Below are positions 9,589 through 23,167 of a stretch of 64,000 bases of DNA, in pieces (within the stretch, counting starts at the first letter, position 1; every line of letters begins with the position of its first letter). The stretch covers positions 751,696-815,695 of the forward strand of contig VWZX01006857.1 of assembly GCA_013399015.1 (NCBI GenBank). Direction: 5' to 3'. The position numbers were made by a program, and so were the translations under genes. Origin of the DNA: Galbula dea (lineage: Eukaryota; Chordata; Aves; Piciformes; Galbulidae). Under the pieces are notes generated by a model. It made no database searches. It was not told the DNA's origin and saw nothing but the letters and a program-made list of their open reading frames with translations.

Positions 9589-10490
9589 CAACCACCAGTG
9601 GGGATTGCCACCATGTCTAACTGGGAATTTAAAGATGGAACATCATCTCAGAGGTCAATCAGGCACTTGGGAGTGATTCCATTCATGCCCAAGCAGCAAA
9701 GCTACCTGCCCTCACCCCTCCCCTTCTTCATTTTGAAACAAAACCCCCTAGCCAAATCTGAGCCAGTCCTTCCAAAAGCTGCTCACTGCCAGATTGTGTG
9801 TGTGTGTTGAAGCAGAGGACAGTCTGCCCCAGAACAGCACTACTGTTATAGCAGTGACAGCTAGAGATAGGATCTTAAACTAAACAGTTATACACTGGAA
9901 GTCCTACTGTGATATAATTATACTGGTGTAAGCACACCCTGTACCATCTTGCTTATTTTGCTTTCCAAATTAGAACAAGCTGCACTGGTGTATACATTTC
10001 TTCTAGCAGCTGAATTGGGTCCCCCCAAGAATTTTTGCTGCTTGAACAGATATAGTATGAAAGCAACAGACCTTTGCAGGGAAGACCAGCCCTCAGTTTC
10101 TAAGTAAGCAGTTTTACTTTGTTGTTGTTGTTGGCAATAAATAAGCCATAGGAATCTGGTCCTTTAAAGAGAAAGATAAAAGGCACAGAAAATCTGCTCT
10201 CTTATGTTCTTATTTCCTGATTAGACTTAAGAAAAGGGAAGTCAGAGAAAGGTCTTCAACCTTCACTTTTAAATCCCTAGGAAAACCTGATGCCCAGGAT
10301 CTGTGGTCAGAAGAAAATATCCTAAAAGACAGACAGAGGATGGATGCTCTTCTTTATTCCTGCATCTTTGTGGAGGCTCATAATGCAACCACCCTTCTGC
10401 TGGGTCCTGCATCTTTATACATATGCTCACCTGCCTTGGTTTTAGGGAGGTTCCAGTAACAGATGTTCCTGATCTTTTTCTACATCACAT
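9589..10490. other. Unique stretch with short simple repeats
   Basis: A (TG)n run at about 9796-9808 and a (GTT)n run at about 10119-10133. No gene seen. Confidence 0.6.
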
Positions 10491-10532
10491 CTTTAAGGTC
10501 CCTTCCAATCCAGACCATTCTATGAATCTATA
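10491..10532 (+). mobile_element. Very short CR1 3' tail
   Basis: 'ctttaaggtcccttccaatc' then 'cattctatgaatctat': the last ~40 bp of a CR1, with no upstream CR1 sequence. An extreme 5' truncation. Confidence 0.7.
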
Positions 10533-13250
10533 TCAGTGACCACACATTGTTAGGGGGAAAAGAGCAAGTTTCCTCCTCTGTTTGTCTCTGGTGCCTTATC
10601 CCAGGTGAGCAAAACCAGACCAGTGAAAGCATCTGATGTAAGTCTTTGCCACTGGAAGGGAGTGGGCAAGACACAGAGTGGAGGAGCTGGCACAACAGAG
10701 AGAGCTATGGGAGCTCTGTATTTGTTGCTGGTTAACTACTCCTTCTCTGCAGTTCTTCCTGCCCAAATCTTCTTGGCCAACAAGTTTCTCATGGCTTCAA
10801 TGCACTCAGAGTTGATCCAGGATGTTTTGAGTGTCTCACTGTCTTATGCATCCCCTGACACATCAGCTATTCAGGAAGGAGTCTGAAGTGCCTGGAGTCC
10901 AGTGGTTCAGAGACAGAGAAGCTGGTGACACCCAGGACACACCAAGGTGGCTTTTTTAGTTAACACCACTGTGATGATATGTCACACACAATGTGTATAT
11001 AGAGTGAGGTCTAGTTTGGGACCCTTCCATGTCTGGGCTACATCCTTCTTTTTGTCTTGCATACTTGTATGGCCTCTGCTACAATACTTTTCTACCTCAA
11101 AGGTTTTACTAAGTGCATGCACCACACCTATGATGAAGAGCCCTGGGAGGTACAGTACTATTTGGCTAGCTATCTGAGGCACAGAGAGGTCTCCCAGACC
11201 AGACTAATGCCCAACCACCATGCAGTCCTCTCACTAAAGCAGGTATCCTGACATAACCATACACAGAAACAGGCAGCAGTATGGACAGCTGCCCTTCTCA
11301 GGAAAGCAAGCTGAAATTTTGACTAAGCAGGCTCAAAATGATGAAATCTAAACCACTCTGACATGGGAAGAGGATTTGGTGATTGTCAGTAATGCTGTTT
11401 GCTAAGGAAATTTCAATTCATGTAATGAACCATCTCATCTCCTGGGGTACCTAGAGCTCTAGGGGTTAACTCTAGAGGGATTCTTGCCAAGGAAGCTAGT
11501 GAGGATCAGTCCTTTCAGAGGCCACATCACCACAGAAGCTAAGACTAAAGGTTTTGGCCCCAGCACCCTACATCCAGCCCTCCTTGTCCATCCACTCCTG
11601 ACATTTCACAGCAAATGAGAAAATATTTAAGGCAGAATGACTGTTGCTAGAGGAGGTAAAGCAGCCCAGCCATGGCCAGTGCTTGTCAGAACAAAAAGAC
11701 ATCTGTGCCCTTTCACACTCACATCCAAAGCTGCCTTGTGCTGAGCATGAGCAGCAGCTGGCAGCTGCTTCTCTGCCATAAGAGCCCACAGGTGTCCCAC
11801 CTTGGGGTCACCAGAGCTTGTAGAGTGGCTACCAGGGCTGGCTGCAGCCTGATGACTTATGTACAGTGGTAGAAATGGCTCTCAGCTCTGCTGGCATCTG
11901 AGGCTCAAGGCCAGTGCCCAAATTGCATATCCTATCAGCCTGGTGAAAGTTTCCTTCCCTTCAAAGCATTCCAGTGCCAGACACAACCTGAACCCAGGAA
12001 TATGAGGCCGAACTGATGGGAGTTAGTCTCCACCACATTAGCCTCATGCTCCAGCAGCATGAAAGTGAAACTTTGAGATTTGGAAAGGTGTGTATGAGCA
12101 GAATAGCCTGGGTGCTCAGTGTCTCCCCAGGAAACTGAGAGGTAACAGTTTGCTGGGAGGAGGGTGTGCAGGAGGGGAACAGTCCTCAGGACTTGAGCCA
12201 TACTGGCTCTCAGCAGCAGCAGCCAACAGGAGGTTTAGAAAACACAAATGCAATGACTTCTTTCCACATAAACTTTTCTCTGTGCCTCTGAGAAGTATAT
12301 GGGAGGTTGACACTGAGCCAAGCAGAGAGAAAGTCACTCCTTACTGGGATTAACTCACCCTGCCTTCATTGCTCTGCACTATCAAGTGAGAGAATAAGTC
12401 AGCCTGTGGACTGAGCTAAAGTCCTGGGAAATTGTTTCAGATAGAGCCTAGGTTTTGTTTAAACAAATAAACAACAAGGAAAGCAGCCCTCTGAGCCAAG
12501 CCAGAAGGGTTTGTGTGGTGCAAAGGGGCATGTGAGTTGAGTCTCTGCAGGTTTTTATTTCATGGGGATAAATATCTACATCAAATGTCATCTGCAAAAC
12601 AAAAAGAGGCACTTAAGCTAGAAAATATCAAACCAGAAAAGTCTGGGACTTTTTTCCTTTCATTTGAGGCTTTTCTCCTACATCAGGCTATTTCCTGAAA
12701 CCCTGGTGCATTTGCAAATAGTTTCAGCTGTCCCAAAATTACACTTTTCAGCAAACAGCTACTTGTCTGATGAAAATCATTCAGCTGTTACCAAGGTCTT
12801 GGCTAGCTCTGGCTGTTACATTTCCAGTGGGATTTTTTTCCACAACACTTAAGCAGGAGTGGCCTGAGAGTTTCAATTCTGTAATTCCCTCCATCCTGTT
12901 GCAACTTCTGCAGCTTCAACTTTTTCCTGGCTCCTGCCTGCTGCTGCTGGAGATGCTTGTAGAGATGCCAGCAACTGCTGCAGGCTGCTGGAGCATCCCT
13001 TTGGGAGGAGACAAGGACAAAATGCAGCATGTGGGATAAAGATTGGAGGAGATAGGGAGTGTAATTGGAGATGGAGGGCTTGATGGAGGGCCCATGGAGG
13101 GTTTGATTGGGTCAGGACAGGCTGGGGAAGTGGTGGAGGACCTCAATGGGAAGAGGAGCATCCTGGCAGCTCCTGTCTGTGAGCTATCAAATATGAATGG
13201 TATCTAGTGAGGAGAGGCTGGGGGGATGAAAAGGCTTTAAAATCCATTTT
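10533..13250. other. Unique non-coding stretch
   Basis: Nearly 2.7 kb without recognisable repeats or exons. Purine-rich (GGAG-type) around 13040-13150. Reading frames of 60-90 codons are at chance level. Confidence 0.55.
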
Positions 13251-13289
13251 TTACACACATTGTTTTTTGAGTCAATATTGTTTTAGCTA

Positions 13290-13560
13290 TCTGAAGTATT
13301 CAAACTAATCATGGCAGTTTCCTTTAGTGCCTGCCATTGCAGACACAAGGTTTATTTACTGTAATGTAATACATCTTGAGGGAATGTTGTATGCAGATAT
13401 TAGCAATTAACTCATTAATCTAAAAATCACAATTCTTGCAATTAATAGAGCACTGCACAGCCACTCTAATTACAAACTCTGCACAAAAGGCCAGTCTCAC
13501 AGGGAACATGTAGCCTCCTAATTAGCCAAGATTTCAAAGGCAGACAGAAAATTGAGATGT
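13290..13560. promoter_or_regulatory. TAAT-rich segment, candidate conserved non-coding element
   Basis: Several TAAT/ATTA cores (aactaatcatgg, agcaattaactcattaatct, gcaattaatagag, ctaattacaaac, cctaattagcc) in 250 bp of low-complexity-free, repeat-free DNA. Dense homeodomain cores are common in vertebrate developmental enhancers; the AT-rich base composition also raises the chance of such motifs. Confidence 0.25.
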
Positions 13561-15757
13561 TGAGGGTCAGGGAGGGAAAAATGTGAATACACTGCACTCT
13601 GAGCACATCTGACAGCAGGACTGACAAGCAATACATAAAGAGTTTACTTGGGTGAAGTCTGGAGGGTAGCTCTCATCAACCCAGGGCATCATGCTGCTGT
13701 CTGCCAGCAATGGTGCAACTTATTTTGGGGGGGAGGCAACAGCAAGATTTGCTTGCACAGAGGTGATGGGGTCCTGGAGCTCTTCTAACTAGGAATTCCC
13801 AAACTTACACAAGCTTCTCACACAGCCAAGCTCAAGGGAAGCACTGCCACGGGATACAGTGGGCATCTGGTGATGGAGCTTTACCTGCTGGGAGACCCAA
13901 AGCCACTTTGGGGGCTCAGGGATGGGGAGCAGCCCCTCAGGATGCTGGTGAATGATGCAGCTTTTTCTCCCCCAAGTCCTGGGAGATGCCAAGTCACCTG
14001 GGCCTGGTCCAGTGGAGCATTTAAACACAAGAGTAACCTTGCTGATTTCATTAGGGCTGCTCACAGGCTTTAAGGACTCAGGTGGTTTGGAGAGAGAAAG
14101 CTCAGCATGAAGCAGGACCAAGTCCTTATTGCTGGGCACCACCTTGCAACTATTTCAGCATCTCCAATTTTCCAGCTACAGTAGAAGCAATAAAGTAACT
14201 CTGCTTCCCTCCATGCTCCTGTGCCAGCCAGTTGGCATGAATGGAGTTACCCACCTACCTCTGGATGGGCTCTTCTCACTCCTGAGACAGGAGGCCTGGC
14301 TGCTGGTGTGCTCTGTGGTCAGACACTGCAAATCCCAGCAAGAGAGTCAGCCTCCAGGCACTGCAGGCATGTCAGGCAACATCCTGAGAGATGCTGTGGG
14401 AAGGGTTTCCTCACTCATGTCTCCACCCAGATGCTATTCTAATCTTTATCTTCAAGCAAGAGACAGGGAGCCTGCCAGCACACCGCTGATGTTGGTAGAA
14501 ACCATTGTCAGAAGCTGACATAGAGTGGAAAAAGGCTGAGTAAGACAATGTCTGTTTGACTTGCAAAGTAGAGATATGATTGCAGCACTGATTTCTCTTC
14601 CCTTATATTGTGTCCCTGTGCTCCAGCCTCCTGAGGAGTTTAGAAGCTTATGGTTTTAGCCTCAAAGAGAGTATTTTTTCATCACAGTTTACTGATCATG
14701 TCCTAGAGAGAAATTCCTGCTGGTAGCAATTCTTTTAGAGGACACCAAGTTATTTAGGTGGCACCTCCCATCATCTTTGCTTGGTGAAAGGACCCTTTCA
14801 GCTCAGAGGAATGATCCCTGGGGAAGGATCTCCTCAGCCAGGAGCTCTGGAGTACATCACCATTGGCATGTGGAGGCTACTGTAATGAAGGTGGAAACAT
14901 CTCTGTGGGTGGTGGAGGAGACAGATTGTAGAAATGAAGCCACTGAGTGTTTAGACAACAATAAAGACAGAGATCATCTCAGCAAGAGCCAAAAGGACTG
15001 CAATTGAAGCAGGTCCAATGGCTCTAGTGATTGACAGGGTGCCTGCCCCCATCTGGGCCAGGTCTTCTCAGTGATGGGTCTCTTTGGGTAGATCTTCTTT
15101 CTTGTAGAGTAAATCTGCTGGTGCTAATATTGCTGGGAAGATAAATGCTGGCATCATCTCCCTGAGAACAGAGCTGCTCATGGCACACCAACCTCACACA
15201 ACTGAAGTTAGCTGAAGTGGCTAGATGGTTACTGATTTCAACACAGCAGGTTGAGTTGAAGGACACTGAAAGGCCCCAAATCCAAAAAATCTGGATCTTT
15301 TAGAGATCTCTTTGGGAGAGAAGTGAGGCAGGTGAACATGGTAAAAGAAATCATCCTAAGGAAGAAAGTTGTCTTCCTACCTTGGATAGGAAGGAACTCC
15401 CCAGAGAAGTGGGCTCTTGGAGAGTGAAGGTGGTCTGCTGTCCTGCAGAGAGAGGAAGGCTTGGAAGTCATGCTAGCTAGGAGCCATACCTTCAGGGGAA
15501 GGGAATATAAGTGAGCAAGCCACGAGACACATCAGACTCATTTGCCAGCCTCCTGCAGCCTGGGCAGGGGAACACAGAGGCAGAAGAACCATGTTGCATG
15601 GGCCACTTAATGGCTGCTTCCCTTTCAGCTCTGGTGAGCTGCTTGTTTCCTGTTCTGTAGGCTGAAGGAGAACTTTAAACTTAATCTTGTTGACTTCGTA
15701 GTGCTCAAAGACTTGGTAAAAGATATTAAGAATTAAATAGAAAGAAGAATAAAAGGA

Positions 15758-15793
15758 GAAATGAGAATAAAGCAAGAAATGAGAATAAAAGTG
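15758..15793. repeat. 18-bp purine-rich direct repeat
   Basis: gaaatgagaataaa at 15758-15771 recurs at 15776-15789, set in a purine-rich stretch from about 15722. Confidence 0.7.
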
Positions 15794-16004
15794 GAGAAAT
15801 CACAGCTCCCTTGGGGTCCCTCAACCCTCTAGTGCCAAATCTGTGCTCACAGCTTTTTGTCATTTATTAGGTGATGCCAGTAGCTTCTGGTGCTGCTGTA
15901 GGATAGGGACTAGGCACCACAGTTGTGCCTGGAGTGCACTTGAGAAGTGGTTATTCTGAGAAGAAATGTTCATTTCTCTGGAAAAGCAGAGAAAACACTG
16001 CAGG

Positions 16005-16045
16005 AAAAAAAAAAAGTTTGTTTTTTATTTTTTTTTTCTCTTTTT
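16005..16045. repeat. Facing A-tract and T-tract
   Basis: A11 is followed by GTTTG and then a T-rich run of about 29 bases, giving an A/T foldback. It may be two independent homopolymers or a snapback insertion. Confidence 0.6.
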
Positions 16046-17497
16046 AAATGACTGTCTGTAGATTATTGTTTGCTGGGAACAGAGTATGTGATTTTGATGT
16101 ATTTTTTAATAACAAAGATTGCCAGATGTGGGAATAAACAAGAGTTATTAATAGACTTCTTGTAAGGATGACCTGAGTGTGAGTCGTGCCTGGGGTGAAG
16201 CAGCAGAGCTCTCCAGGGCTCTCATCTTGTCTCTGCCAGTTCCTTCCCTTAATCTATTTGTGCCCAAGTTGCCCCTGCTGCAGCCAGGACACCCAGACCT
16301 GACCTATGGATAGGGCTGTGGAGAAATTTTGATTAATCCATGGTTGTAAAGAATTTCTGGGTCTCTGCATGGAAGGCACAATGGTTACAATAAAGTACTG
16401 GGAAGGAGCTGCAGTGATGTGATGTTTATCTACAGGTAAACTCAAATGGCAAGTTTTCTTTCTTAAAATGCTGGGGTTTTGCCTCCTGCACACCAAATTG
16501 TTATGGCCAAGTGTTTTATTGCAAACTGAGAAGAGTTATGCAAAGGGCAAGGAAATTGGTGTAAATCTCCAACCCTCTCCATTGCTGTCACAGAATTAAC
16601 TTCATGTTTTATCAAGATGATCTCCCCAAATGAATTCTGAGAATAAAGCAGCTTCAATCCTGTTCATTCAGTAATTAATCCTTGCAGGGAAGAAACTTCC
16701 TTCCAAGTACTAGTAAAGTATATGTAAAATATTAATCAGAGTGTTGAGCTAACAGCAGAGCACTGGATGCTATCCAGGACAGAGGAAATGCCACCACTTG
16801 CCTGCACTTTCCAAAAGCAGGAATCTGATCCAGACATTTTAGTCATGTAGCCAGTAAAGTATCCAGACATTATCCAGTAGGTAACAGCTCTGCTGAGGGA
16901 GAGCATGCTTGGATTGAAGAGGACAGGATTGCACTGTGCCTGGTAGAGAGGAAACAAAGAAGAAACCAGTGTGAAATAACTCTTCAAGTTCAAATGGAGC
17001 AGTCTGTCTTGGAAGACAACACCACAAAAAAAAAGATGGTAAAAAAAGAATTGCTAAGTCCAAGCTGGCAGTTATTAGAATAGCAAAAAACATAGTGCTT
17101 ATGTACATAATGGTTTAACTTAGATTAAAAACCATAACTTATCTGCAAACACTCCTTTTAGTACTTGGGAGGTTAACTATGGTTCAGAGCAGCTCTCACA
17201 ATTAAATTGTTTTTCCCTTGCTTCAATAAAGTATATTAAAAATCATTTCCTGAAAAGTAACAAAAGATCATTATTTTGTTTGCAAACTGACACCATCTCA
17301 TTCCTTTAAAGGGGAAACTGCAACAGCAGTCAGCCAGCACTGGGGTTTGTCTGCCCTGGGCAGAGAGCTCTGCACTTCTCTGGGTGAGAGCAAAGGGTTC
17401 CATGTGCAGGACTGGAGATGTGGAACCTTTTTCACCAAGGGAGTTGATTCCTCCTTGAAATCTCCCTGACAGCATGATGCCCCAGCAAGGCAAAACC

Positions 17498-17884
17498 TCT
17501 CAGCTGCATGGGGTTGTTCAGCCTGGAGAAGGGAAGGCTCCAGGGAGACCTTCTTGCAGCCTTTCAGTAGCTAAAGGGGCCTAGAGGAAAGGTGGGGACA
17601 GTCTTGATAGCAAAGCCTGTTGGGACAGGACAAAGGGTGATGGTTTGAAACTGAAAGAGGAAGATTCAGACCAGATAGAAGACATTTTTTACACTAAGGT
17701 TAGTGAAACACTGCCCCAGGTTGCCCAGAGAGGTGGGAGATGTCCCATCCCTAAAACCATTCCAGGTCAGGTTGTTTGGAGCTCTGAGCAACCTGATCTA
17801 GCTGAAGATGTCCCTGTTCACTGTTGGGGTGTTGAACTAGATGACCTTGAAAGATCCCTTCCCACCCAAAACATTCTATGATCC
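17498..17884 (+). mobile_element. CR1 LINE fragment, class C
   Basis: From 'gttgttcagcctggagaagg' through 'ccaggtcaggttgtttggag' and 'gaagatgtccctgttcactg' to 'acattctatgatcc'. About 390 bp. Confidence 0.92.
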
Positions 17885-20563
17885 CTTTCCTTCCTGCAGC
17901 CCATCCCATGCTGCCCTCATCCCCTATCCCTGCACAGCACTTGCTGGGCTGCTCTGGGGAGCTCAGCTGGCCTCACACCAGGTGCTTTGGGGGTAACCTG
18001 GGCTCTCCAGGTGGTTCCCTGCTGTCAGGGATGTTGCAGAGAGGATGCTGGAGCTATGCAGATGCAGAATCACATCCTCAGCTACAGGATTGCAGGTGGC
18101 AGATCTGCCCATGGCCGTGAAGTGGTTCCGCTTCAGCAGCTATGCAACACCTGCCACAGTGTGTGGTAGCAGAGGTAAAGCCTCAAGGCCTGAATGTCTG
18201 AGCAGGGCTGGTTGCTCCCAGGCACTCATCCCCTGTAAATCTACAGTCCAGAGAGTAGCTTGTTCCAATTCCATACTTTGGTTTTGCCTGTTGATTGTTT
18301 TTGCAGCATTGCTTTGCTTATGCAGTAGATTTTGGCTGTTCATGGTTGATGGGAAGGCCTGAGGTTTACAGCCACCTCTTCCTTCTGGCTAGTTTCATTT
18401 GATATGGGATGGTATTAATCAAATCTTCCTAGAATAATAGTAACAGCACCACCAAACCCCCAAATGAGTAGCAGAATCATCTAACTGTCATGACAGCAGC
18501 TATTAATGTGCAATTAGATCTAAGACTCATGTTTAGGAGTAGGAAATTGCATGGGCTTGTCTCCAGGAGGAAGGTGGGGTTCCCCAGGATGCACTCTGCA
18601 ATCCTTCATGTTCTCTCCCTGTCTTGGCAGCCCACCCTCTCCCTCTTCCTGGGATTCTGTCATTATCTCCTCAGGGATTTCCACCACAGAAGGTAAGGGT
18701 GATAGTCCAGCTTCTCCTAGCTCTGGAGTGTTGTTGCTTGGGAAGCACCAGGCTCTCTCACTGCTCCCCTGCCATGGCCACTGGTTTCTGACACTCTGTT
18801 TATCCTCTCCTGGAGTGGTTCCTCACCATGGGGACAGGCACACACAGAGTGGTTCTAAGGAGAGGTGAAACATCTTTTAACTTTCCCCAGAGCCCTGATA
18901 CCACACTCACAGCAGCAAAGGCTGTGTTGAAACAGCCTAGCTGGTGTCACCCAGAGTAACCTTCTCCTTTGTGCAGGGACCCCATGTTGGGTGGTGCAGT
19001 CCCAGTTGCCTAACAGCAGTAGTAGACAAGGTCTCATGGGTGAACCAAAGTCCAAAGCAATGGTACCAGAGAAATGCAGATTTTGAGAGCTGTGCTGATG
19101 GGGAGTAGCAATGGGGAGCTGGCAGAACCACCAGCACTTCCCACATGCTCTGAAGGTGCCATGAAGCACCTCTTTGGGTTATGTCAGTGGAAGTTGCTGT
19201 GAACCACTCAAGTTATTTCCTCCCCAATGGGAGAATGAGATCAGTATCACAGTTCAGCAGCATTCAAAACCCATATCACATGGACAACTTCCTTTTGCTG
19301 TCATGGGAGGGACATGCTGGATTTTAGCTGTAGGTTGTCCCATGTCCCCCAGCACCTGTAAACTTTTGAGGGGAGAAGAGGTCTCTCCATTTGGCAGCAG
19401 CCACCCATCTCTCTGTGACCCAACCTCTGTTCCATGGAGGAAGGGAGCAAAGAGGTGTTGACAATTCCTGTTTCTTTCCCCTGTGCTGGGAGCTGGGTGG
19501 CTCCATTGTGGAAGTGGTGAGCTGAGAAAAAAGAGGGAGAAATGGGAAAATTCCTCCAGGCTTCCTTGTGGATGTAAAGGGCCCTCAAGGGATTGAAATA
19601 CCAAGAAGGAAACTGTCATCTATTTGGGGAAATGTTTTCCTCTCAGGGACTAACTCCAAGGCTATTAATCAGCATAACAAGAAGAGGAAGAGACTCTCAC
19701 AGATCAATTGCTCCTCACTGGAGAAGTAGTTCAAAATAATTGTGTATGTGTTGGGGCTCTTTTTGGTGTAATTGAATGGTACCAAAAGAGTCAAGTATAT
19801 TTAAGGGATAATCTCTCCTGCTCTGTAGTGAACAAAGCAATAAATGCCTATTGAGATTGATTAATCACTGAGGAGGTGCCAAGGAGTTTAATCCATCCCC
19901 AAAGTCTTTTATGACAAGGATCCTGCAAAGTGCTGGGCATTGTTATTATGCAAGAAAACTGTTAGAAAAGAAAACATTCCCTCTCTTTGAAATACATAAA
20001 TACTATGTTTCTGCCTCTACCTGCAGGAAACCTCCACCCCAGAGGTTTGGATAAGGATCTACTGGTAAAGCTCACCATGGACAGGAAAGGTTCATGCTGG
20101 GTAATTCCTAGAAAACTGTCTCCTTCCTTGTTTGCCCCTTACTGAGAGAGATAAAGAGGAGGAAAGCACAGAGAAAGATTCTTCTGATAAAAATAAATAG
20201 ACAGACCTTTCAGTCTGTACAAAACAGAGCCTGACCCCTCCCCTCCCCAGCAGGCTCCTTCACTGCCTGATGTGAGAGCCTTCATAATGTCCTGCTGACC
20301 TGGAACATGTGGGACCAGAGCTCCACCTTTAGCTACAGCAAATGCAAGCAGAACACCAAAAAGGAGTGAAAAAAGGAGATATATGGTAATACATGAACAG
20401 TGTCATTGCCTTTAGAGTCCTAAGCAAACTGCAGGGTCTCACTGGGGACCATGCTTGTGCCTGCTCCAGAGGAGACTGAGCCAGGTCATCCCCCTGCTGC
20501 ATGGGTACCACAGTGGGTGCATTAACAGCTCACACCCAGAAGCACCCTGACTGAAACAGAAAC
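17885..20563. other. Unique non-coding stretch
   Basis: No dispersed repeat or exon recognised. Two-strand overlapping frames at 19174-19619 carry no known motif. Confidence 0.5.
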
Positions 20564-20750
20564 ACAGGAGACATTGGAACAGATTACCCAGAGAGGGTGT
20601 GGATGTCCCATCCCTGGAAGTGTTCAAGGTTAAGTTGGATGGGGCTCTGAGCAACCTGATCTAGTGGAAGGTGTCCCTGCTTATGGCAGGGGGGTTGGAA
20701 CTAGCTGATCTGTCAGGTCCCTTCCAACCCATTCCATGATATGATATGAT
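20564..20750 (+). mobile_element. CR1 LINE 3' fragment, class E-like
   Basis: 'gatgtcccatccctggaagt', 'gttggatggggctctgagca', 'ggggttggaactagctgatc', ending in an expanded ATGAT tail (20738-20752) instead of the usual octamer. Confidence 0.9.
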
Positions 20751-22363
20751 AATTCAAGCATGCAGAAGCCTATAGTGTGCCACTCCAGTGAAACAAAACA
20801 TAAAGGTGACCCTAATAAAATAGCAAATGTCAGAAGAGGGAAGATGTCTTAACATCCAGAGCTCCCAGCTTTGTCCCTTCCTACAAGAGAGGTCTGAGGT
20901 CTGAGTCCAGCTTATGCTTGGGATGGGAAAATTGCATTTTTCAGCTGAGAAGCCCTGACCTGTCTCTGGCACCACTGAATCCATGGGGAATCAATGGGAT
21001 GAGGCTGCTGCAGGCTCCTGCCCTCACCTGGGAGGCAGTTCTTCACCTGGCAGTCATGCTGTGCACACCTTTGAGGAGAGAGGCTGTAGAGCCAGGTTAG
21101 GAAACTGGTCTGAATTTGAATAGCAACCAGACTGGAAGGATTAATAAAGGAGGCATGGTCACCTAGGAGATCTTCATCTTATTCTTATGCAAAACCAGAC
21201 TGCAAACATGATAGACCCATAGAAAACAAAGCTACCACTGCACAGGCTAGGCAAAAAACTTCCCAAAGCTGTAGATGATGCAGATAGATCCAGACTCCAT
21301 ACAGGAACATCTCATAGCTGTTTCCATGTTTTTTCTCTTTTTGCCTCTAAGCAATGCTGAGTGGACAGAAGATTTGAAATATCCCAGCTGACAAATGTAA
21401 TACAAACATGAGAACATCATTTGCTTCCTCTTCCTAACCTACAGACAGGATTCCTACCATAAAAGTGCATGAAACAACAAACACCTGGTCTGCTTGCAAG
21501 GCCCTTGTGGAAGAAAGAGGACCTTGTCCTTTCATCTTGGTCTCTGATGTACAAAGCCCCATCCCTCTGGGTGCAATGCAACTGCCAGGGCAAAGCCCAG
21601 TTTGGCTTGTGATTAAAAAAACCCCACACCCAAAGCAGTATCAGGAGGGGCTGCAGTCACTGTCACCCCTGTACATCCAGCAGGTCTGGGGTTTCCAGCC
21701 CCTCTGGACTCTAGTTGCTCCTCTCTGCAGCATGTGCCTCTGGAATGAGCTGCTGACTCAAGGCAGTGGGTCAGGGGCAGGCAGGCAGGCAGGGTGGGCA
21801 TCGAAAGAAAAGGTCAGAAGGAACCAATTCAACCCATTCTGAGCTCTGCATTCCCATGAAAGGCAAACCCTATCGATCATCAGGAAAGCCCTTCAGGAGG
21901 GGGGGGGTGGGGGGTTGGGTTGTCTTTCCTGACTCAGGCTCTAACATTGCTGAAAGGGACAACCAGCTGAGCATCCCTTTCTGTACAGAGGAGCACAGAG
22001 GATGCAACTGTTTTCAAAAGACTTTCTACTCACTCCTTTACTTATTTTATGCTCTTTTTCTTCACTTGGACATCCAAACCAAACCCCAACTCCTATTCAT
22101 CTTTTCAGCATGGGCAGACTTTTTTGCCTGTCCTCCTTGCTGCAGTCTGAATCCACACTCAAAGGGCTAGTTGCTTACAATCCCTTGCTCATACTGAGAG
22201 TTTCTAAACCGTGGCAGCAGCTGTATTAAGTCTGCCAGAGCCACTTCTAATAACATGGTGATTTCTGATGCAAATTTAAGACAAAAGCAAGAACTTAAGT
22301 CCTCTTCCCCCTTGCATCTCAGTACTACCAGAACCCAGGCTGTGGCTGGTGGGGTTTTTTCAT
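20751..22363. other. Unique stretch with G-rich run
   Basis: A (CAGG)n run at about 21778-21794 and a G-rich run at about 21899-21921. No gene seen. Confidence 0.55.
21899..21921 (+). repeat. G-rich run, possible G-quadruplex
   Basis: Nine or so G, then T, six G, TT, GGG: enough G-tracts for an intramolecular quadruplex if the first run supplies two tracts. Also a likely place for homopolymer-length error. Confidence 0.5.
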
Positions 22364-22521
22364 CCCATTGCTCACATAAATATAAAAATATGAGCTTCTG
22401 GATCATGCATATCTCATCAATGGTGACCACNACCCATTGCTCACATAAATATAAAAATATGAATGTAATTATCTACAGCTTTCAGCTTCTGGATCATGCA
22501 TATCTCATCAATGGTGACCAC
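22364..22521. other. Assembly join: single N between duplicated flanks
   Basis: 22364-22393 equals 22433-22462 (30 bp), and 22394-22430 equals 22485-22521 (37 bp). The only ambiguous base, N, is at 22431, exactly at the end of the first copy. The second copy holds 22 extra bases at 22463-22484. This is what two overlapping contig ends, or two haplotypes differing by a 22-bp indel, look like when placed side by side. Confidence 0.9.
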
Positions 22522-23167
22522 ACTTAAAAGTAACAATGTGTGGTCTATCACCAAACTAATTACCAAATCTAAACTGTGTATGCATTAACTCTAGAGTTTG
22601 TGGCTGTAATGCCATGACTGCAAACTTCTCCACTCTACCCCCCTGTGAGAGTCAGAAGAGCTTCCACAGGCTCTCTCAGGCTGCACCTCAATCACATACC
22701 ACCCAGTGGCACAGCCAGGAACTGTATTCTCTATTTATTTAGGAATGTTTTGCAGATGCAGTAAATCCTAAGCTGTATTTTGGGAGGGATCTTCTTTTGC
22801 CTTCCAAACCCAGCTGAAAATGTCACTGCTTTCTCCTGCCTTTACTAACTGCCATAAAAATGTGCATGTGAAAGCATATGCTCCTCCTTACTGAAGTGTA
22901 AATGTGCACTAATAACACAATACCACTAATTCCAATACTAAAAATACTAATGCTACTAAAAATAATAGAAAGGCAAGGCTAGAAACATGGCTATGGCCAT
23001 CACTAGGTCCAAAGCCACACAGGGCTATGTGCTAGGGATGCATTTTCACTGCCATCATTCAAAATGAAATGAAAGATCTAATTAGCAGGAAAGCACCTCA
23101 GGGCTTGACTGTTGGCCATTGAATTCAGCAGGACCTTCACCATCAGCTTGAAAAAGCATGGAGTAAG
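22522..23167. other. Unique stretch, possible MIR trace
   Basis: 'cccagtggcacagccaggaa' at about 22702-22721 recalls the MIR 'agtggcagagccagga' block, but too little surrounds it to call. AT-rich from 22900. Confidence 0.4.

Larger units (their letters stand above)
13561..17497. other. Unique stretch with small A/T-tract structures
   Basis: Contains an 18-bp unit tandemly doubled at 15758-15793 (gaaatgagaataaa core) and an A11 run at 16005-16015 facing a T-rich run at about 16017-16045. No gene or dispersed repeat seen. Confidence 0.55.

Noticed and set aside
9796..9808. TG run as a Z-DNA or regulatory element
   Set aside because: Too short to argue for more than chance.
22255..22527. 90-codon frame with an X
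   Set aside because: It reads through the N and the duplicated flanks, so it is created by the assembly join.
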